A DNA stretch of 64,000 nt, taken from Selenomonadaceae bacterium. GTDB lineage: Bacteria > Bacillota > Negativicutes > Selenomonadales > Selenomonadaceae. Shown here piece by piece: positions 34,076-41,546 of the stretch (positions are counted from its first letter, which is position 1; each line of letters starts with the position of its first letter). The notes beneath the pieces are model-generated. The model was not told where the DNA came from. It did not search any database and saw nothing but the letters and a program-made list of their open reading frames with translations. The position numbers and the translations under genes are program-made. The DNA lies in contig JAFWFO010000061.1 of NCBI GenBank assembly GCA_017515635.1, positions 18,488 to 82,487 on the forward strand, written 5' to 3'.

Positions 34076-34112
34076 ACAAAAAACGAGCAGTCTCGCGACT
34101 GCCCGATTTTTA
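34076..34112. terminator. Terminator of sepF
   Basis: Stem CGAGCAGTCTCGCGACTGCCCG with A6 before and T5ATTTTT after; on the minus strand it ends in T6 and follows the sepF stop. Confidence 0.85.
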
Positions 34113-34149
34113 TTTTTATGAGTTCTGATTTTTAAGTCCCGCCTCGCAA

Positions 34150-34776
34150 TCAGTAACGCCGCATTGCGGGAGTCGGCGCGCTTTCAACGTCGAAACCGTC
34201 GGGAACATACAGCATGATTCGATTGGAAATCATTTCAACTTTGCCGTTGTTTGCGTAGACGACGCCAAGAATAAAATCGCCGATTCGTTGTTGAATGCCT
34301 TCGTCAACAGCCTCGTAATTGACGACAAGCGCATTGTGTTGCATGAGATCACTGCCGATGCTTTTGACTTGTTCATCGTATTTCGTCGGCGCGTAAATTT
34401 TGACGTTTATCGACGGAGTTTTGACGACCGCCAAACTCGGACGCACGGACGCATTGTCGGAGGAATAAGCTTCATAACGATAGCCGCCCATTGAAGTGAC
34501 GCCGTTTTCCGCCGTGGAAACCATTCCGCCGTTGCGCGTGAAATTCATCGTGCCAAAATTTTGAGTCATGCCGCCCATTGCCGCTTGTCTTTCCGGCTGG
34601 AAAGTTTGTGCTTGCGCAGGTTGTTGGCGGAGAGGCTGAGCCTGCGCGGGTTGTTCGGAAGTTTTAGTCTCGGCTTTTTTCGTTTCCTTGACTTCTTCCT
34701 CGTCTTCGTCGGATACATTCGGCTCAAGCGGCATAATAATATCCGTGAGCTTCTTTATCCAATCCATAACTATCAT
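34150..34776 (-). CDS. sepF: Cell-division protein SepF
   Basis: 208 residues from the ATG at 34776 (GGAAGGG upstream). The N-terminal amphipathic stretch MDWIKKLTDIIMP would bind the membrane, the middle (about 25-110) is a low-complexity Glu/Gln/Pro/Met linker, and the C-terminal domain is the SepF fold (INVKIYAPTKYDEQVKSIGSDLMQHNALVVNYE, then RIGDFILGVVYANNGKVEMISNRIMLYVP). SepF tethers FtsZ filaments to the membrane; ftsZ is at the end of this window. It lies 114 bases downstream of a sigma-factor gene and has a promoter of its own. Confidence 0.93.
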   Translation of the reverse strand: MIVMDWIKKLTDIIMPLEPNVSDEDEEEVKETKKAETKTSEQPAQAQPLRQQPAQAQTFQPERQAAMGGMTQNFGTMNFTRNGGMVSTAENGVTSMGGYRYEAYSSDNASVRPSLAVVKTPSINVKIYAPTKYDEQVKSIGSDLMQHNALVVNYEAVDEGIQQRIGDFILGVVYANNGKVEMISNRIMLYVPDGFDVESAPTPAMRRY

Positions 34777-34825
34777 ATTATCGCCCTTCCGGTAAATGAA
34801 TTGCTGCGTTCTGCAACGCTTGCAC

Positions 34826-34854
34826 ATTCTAACACAGTGCTTTGTAAATTGCAA
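34826..34854 (-). promoter_or_regulatory. Promoter of sepF
   Basis: On the minus strand TTGCAA (34854-34849), 17-base spacer, TAGAAT (34831-34826), about 50 bases before the start. Confidence 0.6.
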
Positions 34855-34890
34855 AGGGGGTTTTCAAAAATTTTTCAGATTGATTTGCCG

Positions 34891-35619
34891 TCAATAAAAC
34901 TCACGGAGCTTGTGCGTGCGTTCGTGCTGACGAAGTTTCTTTAAAGCTTTTGTCTCAACTTGCCGAATGTGTTCGGGAGTGACTTTGAAAATTTTTGCAA
35001 CCTCGTCAATCGAATAAGCCCGCCCGTCCTCCAAACCGAATCTGAGCGACAAAATTTTTTTCTCGTGCGCTGACAAACTTTCCAACGCCTCGCCCAAAAT
35101 CTCGCGCAGTTGCGAAAAACTCAATCGATCAAAATGCGTGGGCGTTTTATCTTCCACGAAATCCGCAAGCGTCAAACCTTCGACGTAATCGCCCTCCTGA
35201 GCAAATTTATCACGGGCTACAAAAGCGCGTTCGTCAACGGGCGTGTCCAAAGAAATTTGCGTGTTTTGCGCCGTCTCGCGAAGATTGCGGACAATGGCGG
35301 ATTCAATGCAGTTCTCGGCGTATTCGGTAAACGTCGCCGAACCTTTCGTGCTGAATTTTTTGACCGCCTTGATGAGTCCGACGTTGCCTTCTTGAATCAA
35401 ATCCGAAAACGCCGTGCCGTGCCCGACGTAATTTTTCGCGACTTCGACGACAAGCCGCAGATTCGCGTTGACAAGTTCGGTTTGGGCGTCCTCGTCGCCT
35501 TGAGCCGAACGAATTAAAAGCGTGTGAAATTCCTGCGCGGAAAGCAGCGGTATTCGCTTGACTTCCTCCAGATAAATTTCAATGTCACCCGCTTCGATTG
35601 AAGTTGTTTTTTCCGTCAT
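34891..35619 (-). CDS. Sigma-70 family RNA polymerase sigma factor, small RpoD-like
   Basis: 242 residues from the ATG at 35619 (AAAGGCG upstream). Region 1.2/2 begins DIEIYLEEVKRIPLLS, then ANLRLVVEVAKNYVGHG and DLIQEGNVGLIKAVKKFS. The promoter-melting part of region 2 is altered: where RpoD has the aromatic FSTYATWWIRQAI, this protein reads FTEYAENCIESAI. Region 3 is short, and region 4 is complete (LSLRFGLEDGRAYSIDEVAKIFKVTPEHIRQVETKALKKLR). It is a group 2 or 3 alternative factor rather than the main sigma. Its regulon is unknown; sepF downstream may be partly co-transcribed. Confidence 0.88.
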   Translation of the reverse strand: MTEKTTSIEAGDIEIYLEEVKRIPLLSAQEFHTLLIRSAQGDEDAQTELVNANLRLVVEVAKNYVGHGTAFSDLIQEGNVGLIKAVKKFSTKGSATFTEYAENCIESAIVRNLRETAQNTQISLDTPVDERAFVARDKFAQEGDYVEGLTLADFVEDKTPTHFDRLSFSQLREILGEALESLSAHEKKILSLRFGLEDGRAYSIDEVAKIFKVTPEHIRQVETKALKKLRQHERTHKLREFY

Positions 35620-35640
35620 GACCGACACCGCCTTTCAAAC

Positions 35641-35675
35641 AATTAGGAGTTGGGAATTAGGAGTTAGGAGTTTTT
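35641..35675. repeat. Heptamer tandem repeat, intergenic
   Basis: Units AATTAGG, AGTTGGG, AATTAGG, AGTTAGG, AGTTTTT, between typA and the sigma-factor gene. Confidence 0.78.
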
Positions 35676-35720
35676 GGCAATGTTCGCTGTAACGGCGGAT
35701 AAATCCTTCAAGCTCGTCAA

Positions 35721-37538
35721 TTATTTGCGGGCATTTTTTGCGGCGCGTCCGCGTGTCACACGGTCAAGAACAGATTTGCGCAAGCGAATTGAAGTCGGCG
35801 TAACTTCGACAAGTTCATCGCCGTTGATGTACTCCATTGCCTGTTCAAGGCTCAAAATTCTCGGCGGCACAAGTCGAATCGCTTCGTCGGAATTGCTGGC
35901 GCGAATGTTCGTCTGATGTTTCTGCTTGCAAGGGTTGATGTCAATGTCCATTTCGCGGGAATTTTCGCCGACAATCATGCCTTCGTAAACTTTTTGCCCC
36001 GGTTCAATGAACATGACGCCGCGATCTTGCAGGTTGAAAATTCCGTAACCCGTCGTTTCGCCCTGCTCAAATGCAACAAGGCTTCCGCGTGAACGGCCTG
36101 GGATGTCGCCCTTGTAGGGCTCGTAACCGTGAAAGACGTGATTCATAATTCCGTTGCCGCGTGTCGAAGTCAAAAGCTCCGAACGAAAACCGATTAATCC
36201 ACGCGCAGGAATCAAAAAGTTCAGCCGCATGTAACCCGCAACGTTTTGCATGTTTTTCAATTCGGCTTTGCGGCGACCCAAACATTCCATGACGGTGCCC
36301 ATGTAATCTTGCGAAACTTCGATCGTCAAATTTTCAATCGGCTCGAACTTTTTCCCGTCGCGAATTTTGTAGACGACTTCGGGCTTGCCGATTTGCATTT
36401 CGTAACCTTCGCGGCGCATCGTTTCAATCAGAATCGACAAATGCAATTCACCGCGACCGCTGACTTTGAACACGTCCGCCGAATCAGTTTCCTCGACGCG
36501 CAAGGCAACGTTCGTTTGAGCTTCTTTAAAAAGTCTGTCGCGAATGTGGCGGCTCGTGACGAATTGACCTTCTTTGCCGGCGAAAGGACTTGTGTTGACG
36601 CCGAAAGTTACGCTGAGTGTCGGTTCGTCAACGCGGATTGACGGCAACGCTTCAGGTTGTTCGGCGTCCGCAACCGTGTCACCGATTGAAACTTCGCTCA
36701 AGCCCGTCAACGCAACAATTTCGCCCATTTCGGCAACTTCCGTTTCGACGCGATTCAAGCCGTCGTAAGTGAAAACTTTGCCGATTTTGGCTTTTTTAAC
36801 GTTGCCTTCACTCATCAGCGCAATAGTTTCGCCAGATTTAATTTTGCCGCGCTGAACACGACCGATAGCGATTTTCCCGACGTATTCATCCGCTTCAAGA
36901 GTGGTAACAACCAACTGCAACGGCGCGTCCAATTCACCTTCAGGCGCGGGAATTTCTTTTAAAATCGTGTCCATAAGCGGTTGCAAGTCGTGGCTGTCGT
37001 CGTGAATGTCGCGCTTGGCAATGCCCTTTTTCGCGGCGGTGTAAATGACGGGGAAATCAAGTTGCTCGTCGTCCGCGTCCAGCTCCATGAACAATTCCAA
37101 AACTTCGTCGTAAACTTCGTCGACACGGGCTTCGGGACGGTCAATCTTGTTGATGACGACAATCGGCTTAAGCTTGTGCTCAAGAGCTTTGCGCAAAACA
37201 TATTTCGTCTGCGGCATGGGGCCTTCAAAAGCGTCGACCAACAACAACACGCCGTCAACCATGTTCAAGACGCGCTCGACTTCGCCGCCGAAATCCGCGT
37301 GGCCCGGTGTGTCGACGATATTAATTTTTACGCCGCGATAAAAAATCGCCGTGTTCTTCGACAAAATTGTTATTCCGCGTTCGCGCTCCAAATCGCCCGA
37401 ATCCATGACGCGTTCGGCGACCTGTTCATTTTTGCGGAAAATATGGCTTTGCTTCAACATTGCGTCAACCAGCGTGGTCTTGCCGTGGTCAACGTGCGCA
37501 ATTATTGCGATGTTCCTGCGTTCGGAATTTATTCCCAT
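35721..37538 (-). CDS. typA: Ribosome-associated GTPase TypA/BipA
   Basis: 605 residues from the ATG at 37538 with GGGAGG upstream. It is an EF-G-like translational GTPase important in stress and ribosome assembly. The G motifs are intact: [15 protein letters not shown] (G1), RERGITI (G2), [16 protein letters not shown] (G3) and NKIDRPEA (G4). Domain V and the BipA-specific C-terminus are present ([32 protein letters not shown] is its hallmark region). Transcribed from a clear promoter; the sigma-factor gene lies downstream after a heptamer repeat. Confidence 0.97.
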   Translation of the reverse strand: MGINSERRNIAIIAHVDHGKTTLVDAMLKQSHIFRKNEQVAERVMDSGDLERERGITILSKNTAIFYRGVKINIVDTPGHADFGGEVERVLNMVDGVLLLVDAFEGPMPQTKYVLRKALEHKLKPIVVINKIDRPEARVDEVYDEVLELFMELDADDEQLDFPVIYTAAKKGIAKRDIHDDSHDLQPLMDTILKEIPAPEGELDAPLQLVVTTLEADEYVGKIAIGRVQRGKIKSGETIALMSEGNVKKAKIGKVFTYDGLNRVETEVAEMGEIVALTGLSEVSIGDTVADAEQPEALPSIRVDEPTLSVTFGVNTSPFAGKEGQFVTSRHIRDRLFKEAQTNVALRVEETDSADVFKVSGRGELHLSILIETMRREGYEMQIGKPEVVYKIRDGKKFEPIENLTIEVSQDYMGTVMECLGRRKAELKNMQNVAGYMRLNFLIPARGLIGFRSELLTSTRGNGIMNHVFHGYEPYKGDIPGRSRGSLVAFEQGETTGYGIFNLQDRGVMFIEPGQKVYEGMIVGENSREMDIDINPCKQKHQTNIRASNSDEAIRLVPPRILSLEQAMEYINGDELVEVTPTSIRLRKSVLDRVTRGRAAKNARK

Positions 37539-37580
37539 GTATTTGCCTCCCAAAATTTTCTTCGTCAATGAAACTGCGCT

Positions 37581-37609
37581 ATTATACGTGCAAAAAGTTT
37601 CGTGTGCAA
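37581..37609 (-). promoter_or_regulatory. Promoter of typA
   Basis: On the minus strand TTGCAC (37609-37604), 17-base spacer, perfect TATAAT (37586-37581). Confidence 0.75.
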
Positions 37610-37647
37610 CAAAAAAAATCCCGTGCGTTCGATGGGAAAATTTTTTC

Positions 37648-37676
37648 TTGAAATAAATCTGAACGTATGTTATATT
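37648..37676 (+). promoter_or_regulatory. Promoter of the locus B peptide gene
   Basis: TTGAAA (37648-37653), 17-base spacer ending in TGT (extended -10), TATATT (37671-37676). Transcription would start near 37683 at the GGCAGGTC leader. Confidence 0.72.
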
Positions 37677-37731
37677 TTTGCGCGGCAGGTCTAGGTGGTC
37701 GGCTTCCTCTCGCAAGAGAGGGGGTGATGTC

Positions 37732-37812
37732 GTGGACAAGTATGAATGGTTGATGCTCACGCTCAGCTTGATTCAGACGGTCTTGGCGTTGCTCGCGTAC
37801 CTGAACAGTTAA
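37732..37812 (+). CDS. 26-residue hydrophobic peptide, predicted type I (holin-like) toxin (locus B)
   Basis: A 26-codon frame from GTG: MDKYEWLMLTLSLIQTV then LALLAYLNS, a short polar start followed by one membrane helix, like the annotated putative holin-like toxins of Firmicutes. The ribosome site GAGAGGGGGTGAT lies partly in a tight hairpin CCTCTC-GCAA-GAGAGG (37706-37721) with a GNRA loop, so initiation is probably gated by RNA structure. A consensus promoter lies 50 bases upstream, and two promoters on the opposite strand converge on it from downstream. Same length as the locus A peptide but a different sequence. Toxicity is inferred. Confidence 0.65.
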   Translation: MDKYEWLMLTLSLIQTVLALLAYLNS

Positions 37813-37822
37813 TTCGGGCACG

Positions 37823-37935
37823 AAAAAAGCCGCTCAGCAAGCGCACGCGACTTCTTCAACACGAATACCTTATTAACGAGAGGCGTCGACGTTGCAGCAC
37901 CGACGACCTGCCACTAAATTTTGCTTTGTCAACCG
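37823..37935 (-). ncRNA. Predicted small RNA B1, candidate antitoxin RNA
   Basis: Begins after the promoter at 37941-37969, contains GTGGCAGGTCGTCGG (37914-37900) and CCTCTCGTTAA, and ends at a T6 run after a weak CGCT/AGCG stem. It converges on the locus B peptide gene and stops 11 bases beyond its stop codon. The GGCAGGTC and CCTCTCG blocks also occur, in the same sense, in the toxin leader, so it could alternatively be a decayed toxin copy. Confidence 0.45.
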
Positions 37936-37940
37936 TTAAA

Positions 37941-37969
37941 AATTTATCACACACAGATAAATTTGTCAA
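37941..37969 (-). promoter_or_regulatory. Promoter of small RNA B1
   Basis: On the minus strand TTGACA (37969-37964), 17-base spacer, TAAATT (37946-37941); contains GTGTGTGATAAATTTT, identical to the locus A promoter. Confidence 0.7.
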
Positions 37970-37986
37970 CGGCGACACTTCAATGG

Positions 37987-38096
37987 AAAAAATAAGTCGT
38001 TTGCAGGACAGCTCTTCATCCGGAGTAGTACCAATTAACGGGAGGGAGTCGACACTCACGCCGACGACCTGCCACAAAATTTATCTTTATCAATCA
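37987..38096 (-). ncRNA. Predicted small RNA B2, tandem paralogue of B1
   Basis: Begins after the promoter at 38102-38130, shares GTGGCAGGTCGTCGG and CCGTTAAT with B1, then diverges and ends at a T6 run (37992-37987). It overlaps no coding gene. It is a duplicate whose target or function is unknown. Confidence 0.42.
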
Positions 38097-38101
38097 CTGA
38101 A

Positions 38102-38130
38102 AATCTATCACACGCGAACAAAATTGTCAA
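38102..38130 (-). promoter_or_regulatory. Promoter of small RNA B2
   Basis: On the minus strand TTGACA (38130-38125), 17-base spacer, TAGATT (38107-38102); same GTGTGATA core as the other two small-RNA promoters. It lies directly before the aroA ribosome site on the other strand. Confidence 0.65.
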
Positions 38131-38153
38131 TCGAACGGCAAGGAGAATGTTTT

Positions 38154-39434
38154 ATGAAAAAAATTTTGCCGCTTAATCACGGACTGCGCGGGACGATAAA
38201 AATCCCCGGCGACAAGTCAATTTCGCACCGCAGTGTAATTTTGTCGAGTCTGGGGACAACGCCCGTCGAGATTGAAAATTTTTTGGCGGGCGCGGACTGC
38301 CTGTCAACCGTTGCTTGTATGAAGGCACTCGGCGCGACAATCGAACGTGACGACGAGAAACTTTTGGTCACGGGCAACGGACTGCACGGACTGCGCGAAC
38401 CCGAAAACGTTTTGGACGCGGGCAACTCCGGCACGACGCTCCGATTGCTGATGGGACTTTGTGCGCCGCAAAAATTTTTGACGACATTCACGGGCGACGA
38501 TTCGTTGAGGAAACGCCCGATGGCTCGCGTGATTAAACCGCTCACTCAAATGAACGCAAGAATTTTCGGGCGCAACGAAAATAAAAACTTGCCGATAACA
38601 ATTTTGCCGCCCGAAAAAAATCTGCGCGGAATTTTTTATAAAATGCCCGTCGCAAGCGCACAAGTCAAGTCGGCGATTTTGTTGGCGGGACTTTTTGCCG
38701 AAACTCCGACGACGGTAATTGAAAACGTGCCTTCACGCAACCACACCGAAAAAATGTTGGCGGAATTCGGGGCACGGCTTGAAAATCGCGCCAATGCACT
38801 GAGAATTTTCCCCGCCGAAAATTTGACTGCACCCGAAAAAATTTTCGTCCCGGGCGACATAAGTTCTGCGGCGTATTGGATTGTTTTGGCGACGATTCTT
38901 AAAGATTCGGACGTTACGATTGAAAATGTCGGCATCAACAAAACGCGCACGGGACTTATTGACGTGTTGCAACAAATGGGCGCGTCGATTGAATTGCTAA
39001 ACGAACGAACTTCCGGCGGCGAAAAATTTGCGGATGTGCACGTCGTTTCTTCCGGACTGTACGGCGTCGAATTCGGCGGCAAAATTATTCCGCGATTGAT
39101 TGACGAAATTCCCGCGTTGGCTGTGGCGGCGGCTTTCGCACTCGGCACGACGATTATTCGCGACGTTGGCGAATTGCGCGTCAAGGAGAGCGACAGGCTT
39201 GCGGCGATTGTCGAGGAGTTCAACAAAATTTCGCCCGACACCTTCACCGCGACAGAAGACAGCCTTATAATCAACGGCGGGCAGGAAAAAATTTTCGCCG
39301 AATGCAAAACCCGTGCAGATCATCGAATGGCAATGTCGTTGGCGATTTTCGGCGCGGCGGCTCAAGGCGTCACGCTTGACGACGAAACTTGCGTTGATAT
39401 TTCCTACCCGAACTTTTTCGAGGAGCTGAGCTGA
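38154..39434 (+). CDS. aroA: 3-phosphoshikimate 1-carboxyvinyltransferase (EPSP synthase)
   Basis: 426 residues from the ATG at 38154, with AAGGAGA upstream. The enzyme joins PEP to shikimate-3-phosphate. Motifs include IPGDKSISHRSVILSSLG at the N-terminus, LDAGNSGTTLRLLMGLC (PEP-binding loop), SAQVKSAILLAGLFA, and RVKESDRLAAIVEEF near the C-terminus. The loop has NSGTTLRL rather than the NAGTAMRP of glyphosate-sensitive class I enzymes, so it looks like a class II type; that is an inference. It leads a tight aroA-cmk-plsC operon. A small-RNA promoter on the opposite strand ends 24 bases upstream. Confidence 0.96.
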   Translation: MKKILPLNHGLRGTIKIPGDKSISHRSVILSSLGTTPVEIENFLAGADCLSTVACMKALGATIERDDEKLLVTGNGLHGLREPENVLDAGNSGTTLRLLMGLCAPQKFLTTFTGDDSLRKRPMARVIKPLTQMNARIFGRNENKNLPITILPPEKNLRGIFYKMPVASAQVKSAILLAGLFAETPTTVIENVPSRNHTEKMLAEFGARLENRANALRIFPAENLTAPEKIFVPGDISSAAYWIVLATILKDSDVTIENVGINKTRTGLIDVLQQMGASIELLNERTSGGEKFADVHVVSSGLYGVEFGGKIIPRLIDEIPALAVAAAFALGTTIIRDVGELRVKESDRLAAIVEEFNKISPDTFTATEDSLIINGGQEKIFAECKTRADHRMAMSLAIFGAAAQGVTLDDETCVDISYPNFFEELS

Positions 39435-40079
39435 ATGAAAAAAATTATTGCGGTCGACGGCCCCGCAGGCGCGGGCAAAAGCACCGTCAGCAAAATCGTC
39501 GCGAAAAAACTTTCCTACACCTACATTGACACGGGCGCAATGTATCGCGCTGTCGGCTTGAAAGTTTTGGCACGCGGCGGAAATTTCGACGAAAATTTTA
39601 TCGTCGATACGGCGCGGGACATTGACATTAAACTTGACGCGGCGGGCAAAGTTTTTCTTGACGGCGCGGACGTTACGCAAAAAATTCGCACGCCGGAAGT
39701 CAGCAAGGCGGCTTCGGACGTGGCGAAAGTCGGATTCGTGCGCGGTAAGTTGACTGAACTGCAACGTGAAATGGCGGCTCAAGGTTCAGTCGTTATGGAC
39801 GGGCGCGACATCGGCACGCAGGTTTTGCCGAACGCTGATTTGAAAATTTTTTTGACGGCCTCCGTCGACGAACGGGCGCGGCGTCGTTTCGAGGAACTCC
39901 AAGCCAAAGGACACGCGGCAGAATTCAACACGATTCGCGAAGAAATAATTTTGCGCGACAAACAGGATTCTCAACGGGAAATCGCGCCGCTCGCTCAGGC
40001 TGAAGACGCGATACTTTTGGACACGACGGATTTATCGATTGATGAAGTCGTCTCGAAAATTTTGGAGCTTGCGGGCTAA
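39435..40079 (+). CDS. cmk: Cytidylate kinase
   Basis: 214 residues starting immediately after the aroA stop with GAGGAG in the aroA end. It phosphorylates CMP and dCMP. Visible are the P-loop VDGPAGAGKST, the substrate segment YIDTGAMYRAVGL, the Cmk-specific EVSKAASDVAKV helix region and VMDGRDIGTQVLP. Full length. The aroA-cmk-plsC order is common in Firmicutes. Confidence 0.97.
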   Translation: MKKIIAVDGPAGAGKSTVSKIVAKKLSYTYIDTGAMYRAVGLKVLARGGNFDENFIVDTARDIDIKLDAAGKVFLDGADVTQKIRTPEVSKAASDVAKVGFVRGKLTELQREMAAQGSVVMDGRDIGTQVLPNADLKIFLTASVDERARRRFEELQAKGHAAEFNTIREEIILRDKQDSQREIAPLAQAEDAILLDTTDLSIDEVVSKILELAG

Positions 40080-40675
40080 TGTTTTATAAATTTTTCAAGA
40101 TGCTTTGTCGCCTGTGGTTCGGGAAAATTTTGCACACGGACGTTATCGGCACGGAAAATATTCCCGCAGACGGCGCGTTTATTTTGGCGGCGAATCACGT
40201 CAGCAACTTCGATCCGCCGTTTCTCGGCACGTTCATTGACCGCGAAGTTTGTTACATGGGCAAGGAAGAACTTTTTAAAAATCCCGTCATGGCGTGGATT
40301 TGCCGACATCTGCACGTTTTCCCCGTCAAGCGCGGAGCCGCCGATAAAACTGCAATTAAAACTGCCGTGAAAATTTTGCGCGACGGAAAATGTTTAGGCA
40401 TCTTCCCCGAAGGCACGCGCTCGAAAACCGGCAAGCTCGGCAAAGCTGAATCGGGCGTCAGTTTAATCGCGGCAATGACTAAAGCGACGATTATTCCCGC
40501 CGCAATCGTCAACACGGAGAAAATTTTTTCACGCGACGAAAAGTTTCCGCGTCTGGCAGTCGTTTACGGCAAGCCGATGAAATTTTCCGGCTCAACCAAA
40601 GACAAAGACGCAATGGCAAATTTCGCGCAAGAAATCATGAACGAAATCGCTAAGCTCAAAGCAAGTGCCCAATAA
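40079..40675 (+). CDS. plsC: 1-acyl-sn-glycerol-3-phosphate acyltransferase
   Basis: 198 residues; its ATG overlaps the cmk stop (TAATG). It makes phosphatidic acid at the membrane. The acyltransferase boxes are present: I, NHVSNFDPPFL (NHx4D); II, VFPVKRGAADKTA; III, GIFPEGTRSKTGKL; IV, IIPAAIVNT. There is a short hydrophobic N-terminus. In many relatives ispH follows; here a terminator ends the operon. Confidence 0.93.
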   Translation: MFYKFFKMLCRLWFGKILHTDVIGTENIPADGAFILAANHVSNFDPPFLGTFIDREVCYMGKEELFKNPVMAWICRHLHVFPVKRGAADKTAIKTAVKILRDGKCLGIFPEGTRSKTGKLGKAESGVSLIAAMTKATIIPAAIVNTEKIFSRDEKFPRLAVVYGKPMKFSGSTKDKDAMANFAQEIMNEIAKLKASAQ

Positions 40676-40719
40676 AAAAATCCCGTGAGGTCGTCGAAAA
40701 CCTTGCGGGAAATTTTTTT
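40674..40719. terminator. Hairpin terminator after plsC
   Basis: A7, TCCCGTGAGG (40681-40690), loop, CCTTGCGGGA (40701-40710) with two mismatches, T7. Convergent genes flank it. Confidence 0.82.
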
Positions 40720-40722
40720 GTG

Positions 40723-41064
40723 TCAAAGTTGAATTCGTTTGCCCTGCGCGTCGAACGGATCACACAGCAGAAACAATGCGCTCAAGTCGACGTGGAAAAT
40801 TATTTTGTATTCGTCTTCGTCGGGAGCCGCGCCGTTGAATTTGTTGCTGTACAGGAGCGACGCCGCGTGCGAATAATCGTTGGCTTGTTCGCCGGACGCG
40901 TTAATTTTTTTGCTGCAAATCGGTTGCAGGAATTTAAAAACCGTGCCCGCAGGAAAAATCCCGTCGACGAAAACTTTTTCGGGCAGATAAAAATTTTCTT
41001 CCACGAACGGAATCGGTACTTTCGAGCGCAGATAAATTTTGTCGAAACTTAAATTCTTAATCAT
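40723..41064 (-). CDS. Hypothetical protein downstream of a STAS gene
   Basis: 113 residues, not recognised. It starts at ATG with GGAGGCGG upstream, 12 bases after the STAS gene, so the two are probably co-transcribed. Sequence is a mix of beta-like segments (KVFVDGIFPAGTVFKFLQPICSKK; DEYKIIFHVDLSALFLLCDPF) without a membrane helix or known motif. The pairing with an anti-anti-sigma-like protein suggests a regulatory or partner-switching role, but nothing in the sequence proves it. Confidence 0.6.
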   Translation of the reverse strand: MIKNLSFDKIYLRSKVPIPFVEENFYLPEKVFVDGIFPAGTVFKFLQPICSKKINASGEQANDYSHAASLLYSNKFNGAAPDEDEYKIIFHVDLSALFLLCDPFDAQGKRIQL

Positions 41065-41076
41065 GTGCCGCCTCCG

Positions 41077-41406
41077 TCAAAAGCTCACCGAAAACGTTTC
41101 CTTTTTGTCGTCGGCAATCGTCAGGAAATTTGCAAAGCCCGTCATATCCAGAACTTCGCGCACGTTTTCGCGCAGGTTGCGAAGTCTCATTGCGCCTTGT
41201 CTGTCCATGCGCTTTTGAAGTTTCAAAAGTGTACGAAGTCCCGCCGATGAAATATATTCGAGTTCGGCAAGATCAACCGTCAAATCTGCGACGCCGTTAA
41301 GTTCCGCGCTCAAAGTTTTGTCAAGTTCAAGGGCGGTCGCCGCGTCGAGTCTGCCGATTAAAGCGACAGTCAAATTTGCTCCGTCGGGAAATTTTTTTAT
41401 CTCCAT
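41077..41406 (-). CDS. STAS-domain anti-sigma factor antagonist
   Basis: 109 residues from the ATG at 41406, with AAAGGAG upstream. It matches the SpoIIAA/RsbV fold: LIGRLDAATALELDKTL, DLTVDLAELEYISSAGLRTLLKLQKRM with the phosphorylatable Ser in ISSAGLR, and VLDMTGFANFLTI. Such proteins are controlled by kinase anti-sigma factors or PP2C phosphatases; none is in the window. It is divergent from the RTX-hydrolase gene. Confidence 0.88.
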   Translation of the reverse strand: MEIKKFPDGANLTVALIGRLDAATALELDKTLSAELNGVADLTVDLAELEYISSAGLRTLLKLQKRMDRQGAMRLRNLRENVREVLDMTGFANFLTIADDKKETFSVSF

Positions 41407-41467
41407 CGTAAAAACTCCTTTCAAAATCTGCGGTGATTGTAACAGAAATTGCCGCCATGGTCAAAAC

Positions 41468-41496
41468 TTTACACGCGTCAAAGCACATGATAAAAT
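41468..41496 (+). promoter_or_regulatory. Promoter of the RTX-hydrolase gene
   Basis: TTTACA (41468-41473), 17-base spacer ending ATGA, TAAAAT (41491-41496). A short GAGCTTA/CAGCTCA heptad pair and GGAGGA lie downstream. Confidence 0.65.
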
Positions 41497-41546
41497 TCGC
41501 CCCGAAGTATTTGAGCTTACAGCTCACAAAGGAGGATTGATTTTCC

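Larger units (their letters stand above)
37873..38133. repeat. Tandem imperfect direct repeat of about 100 bases
   Basis: Copy 1 is about 37873-37972 and copy 2 about 38035-38133, a 161-base period. Both carry a minus-strand TTGACA promoter and the identical 15-mer CCGACGACCTGCCAC (37900 and 38061), with divergent sequence between. Confidence 0.8.

Noticed and set aside
37746..38153. A long N-terminal extension of AroA.
   Set aside because: The extra frame passes through the tandem repeats and small-RNA promoters, and a proper ribosome site precedes the ATG at 38154, where the conserved protein begins.
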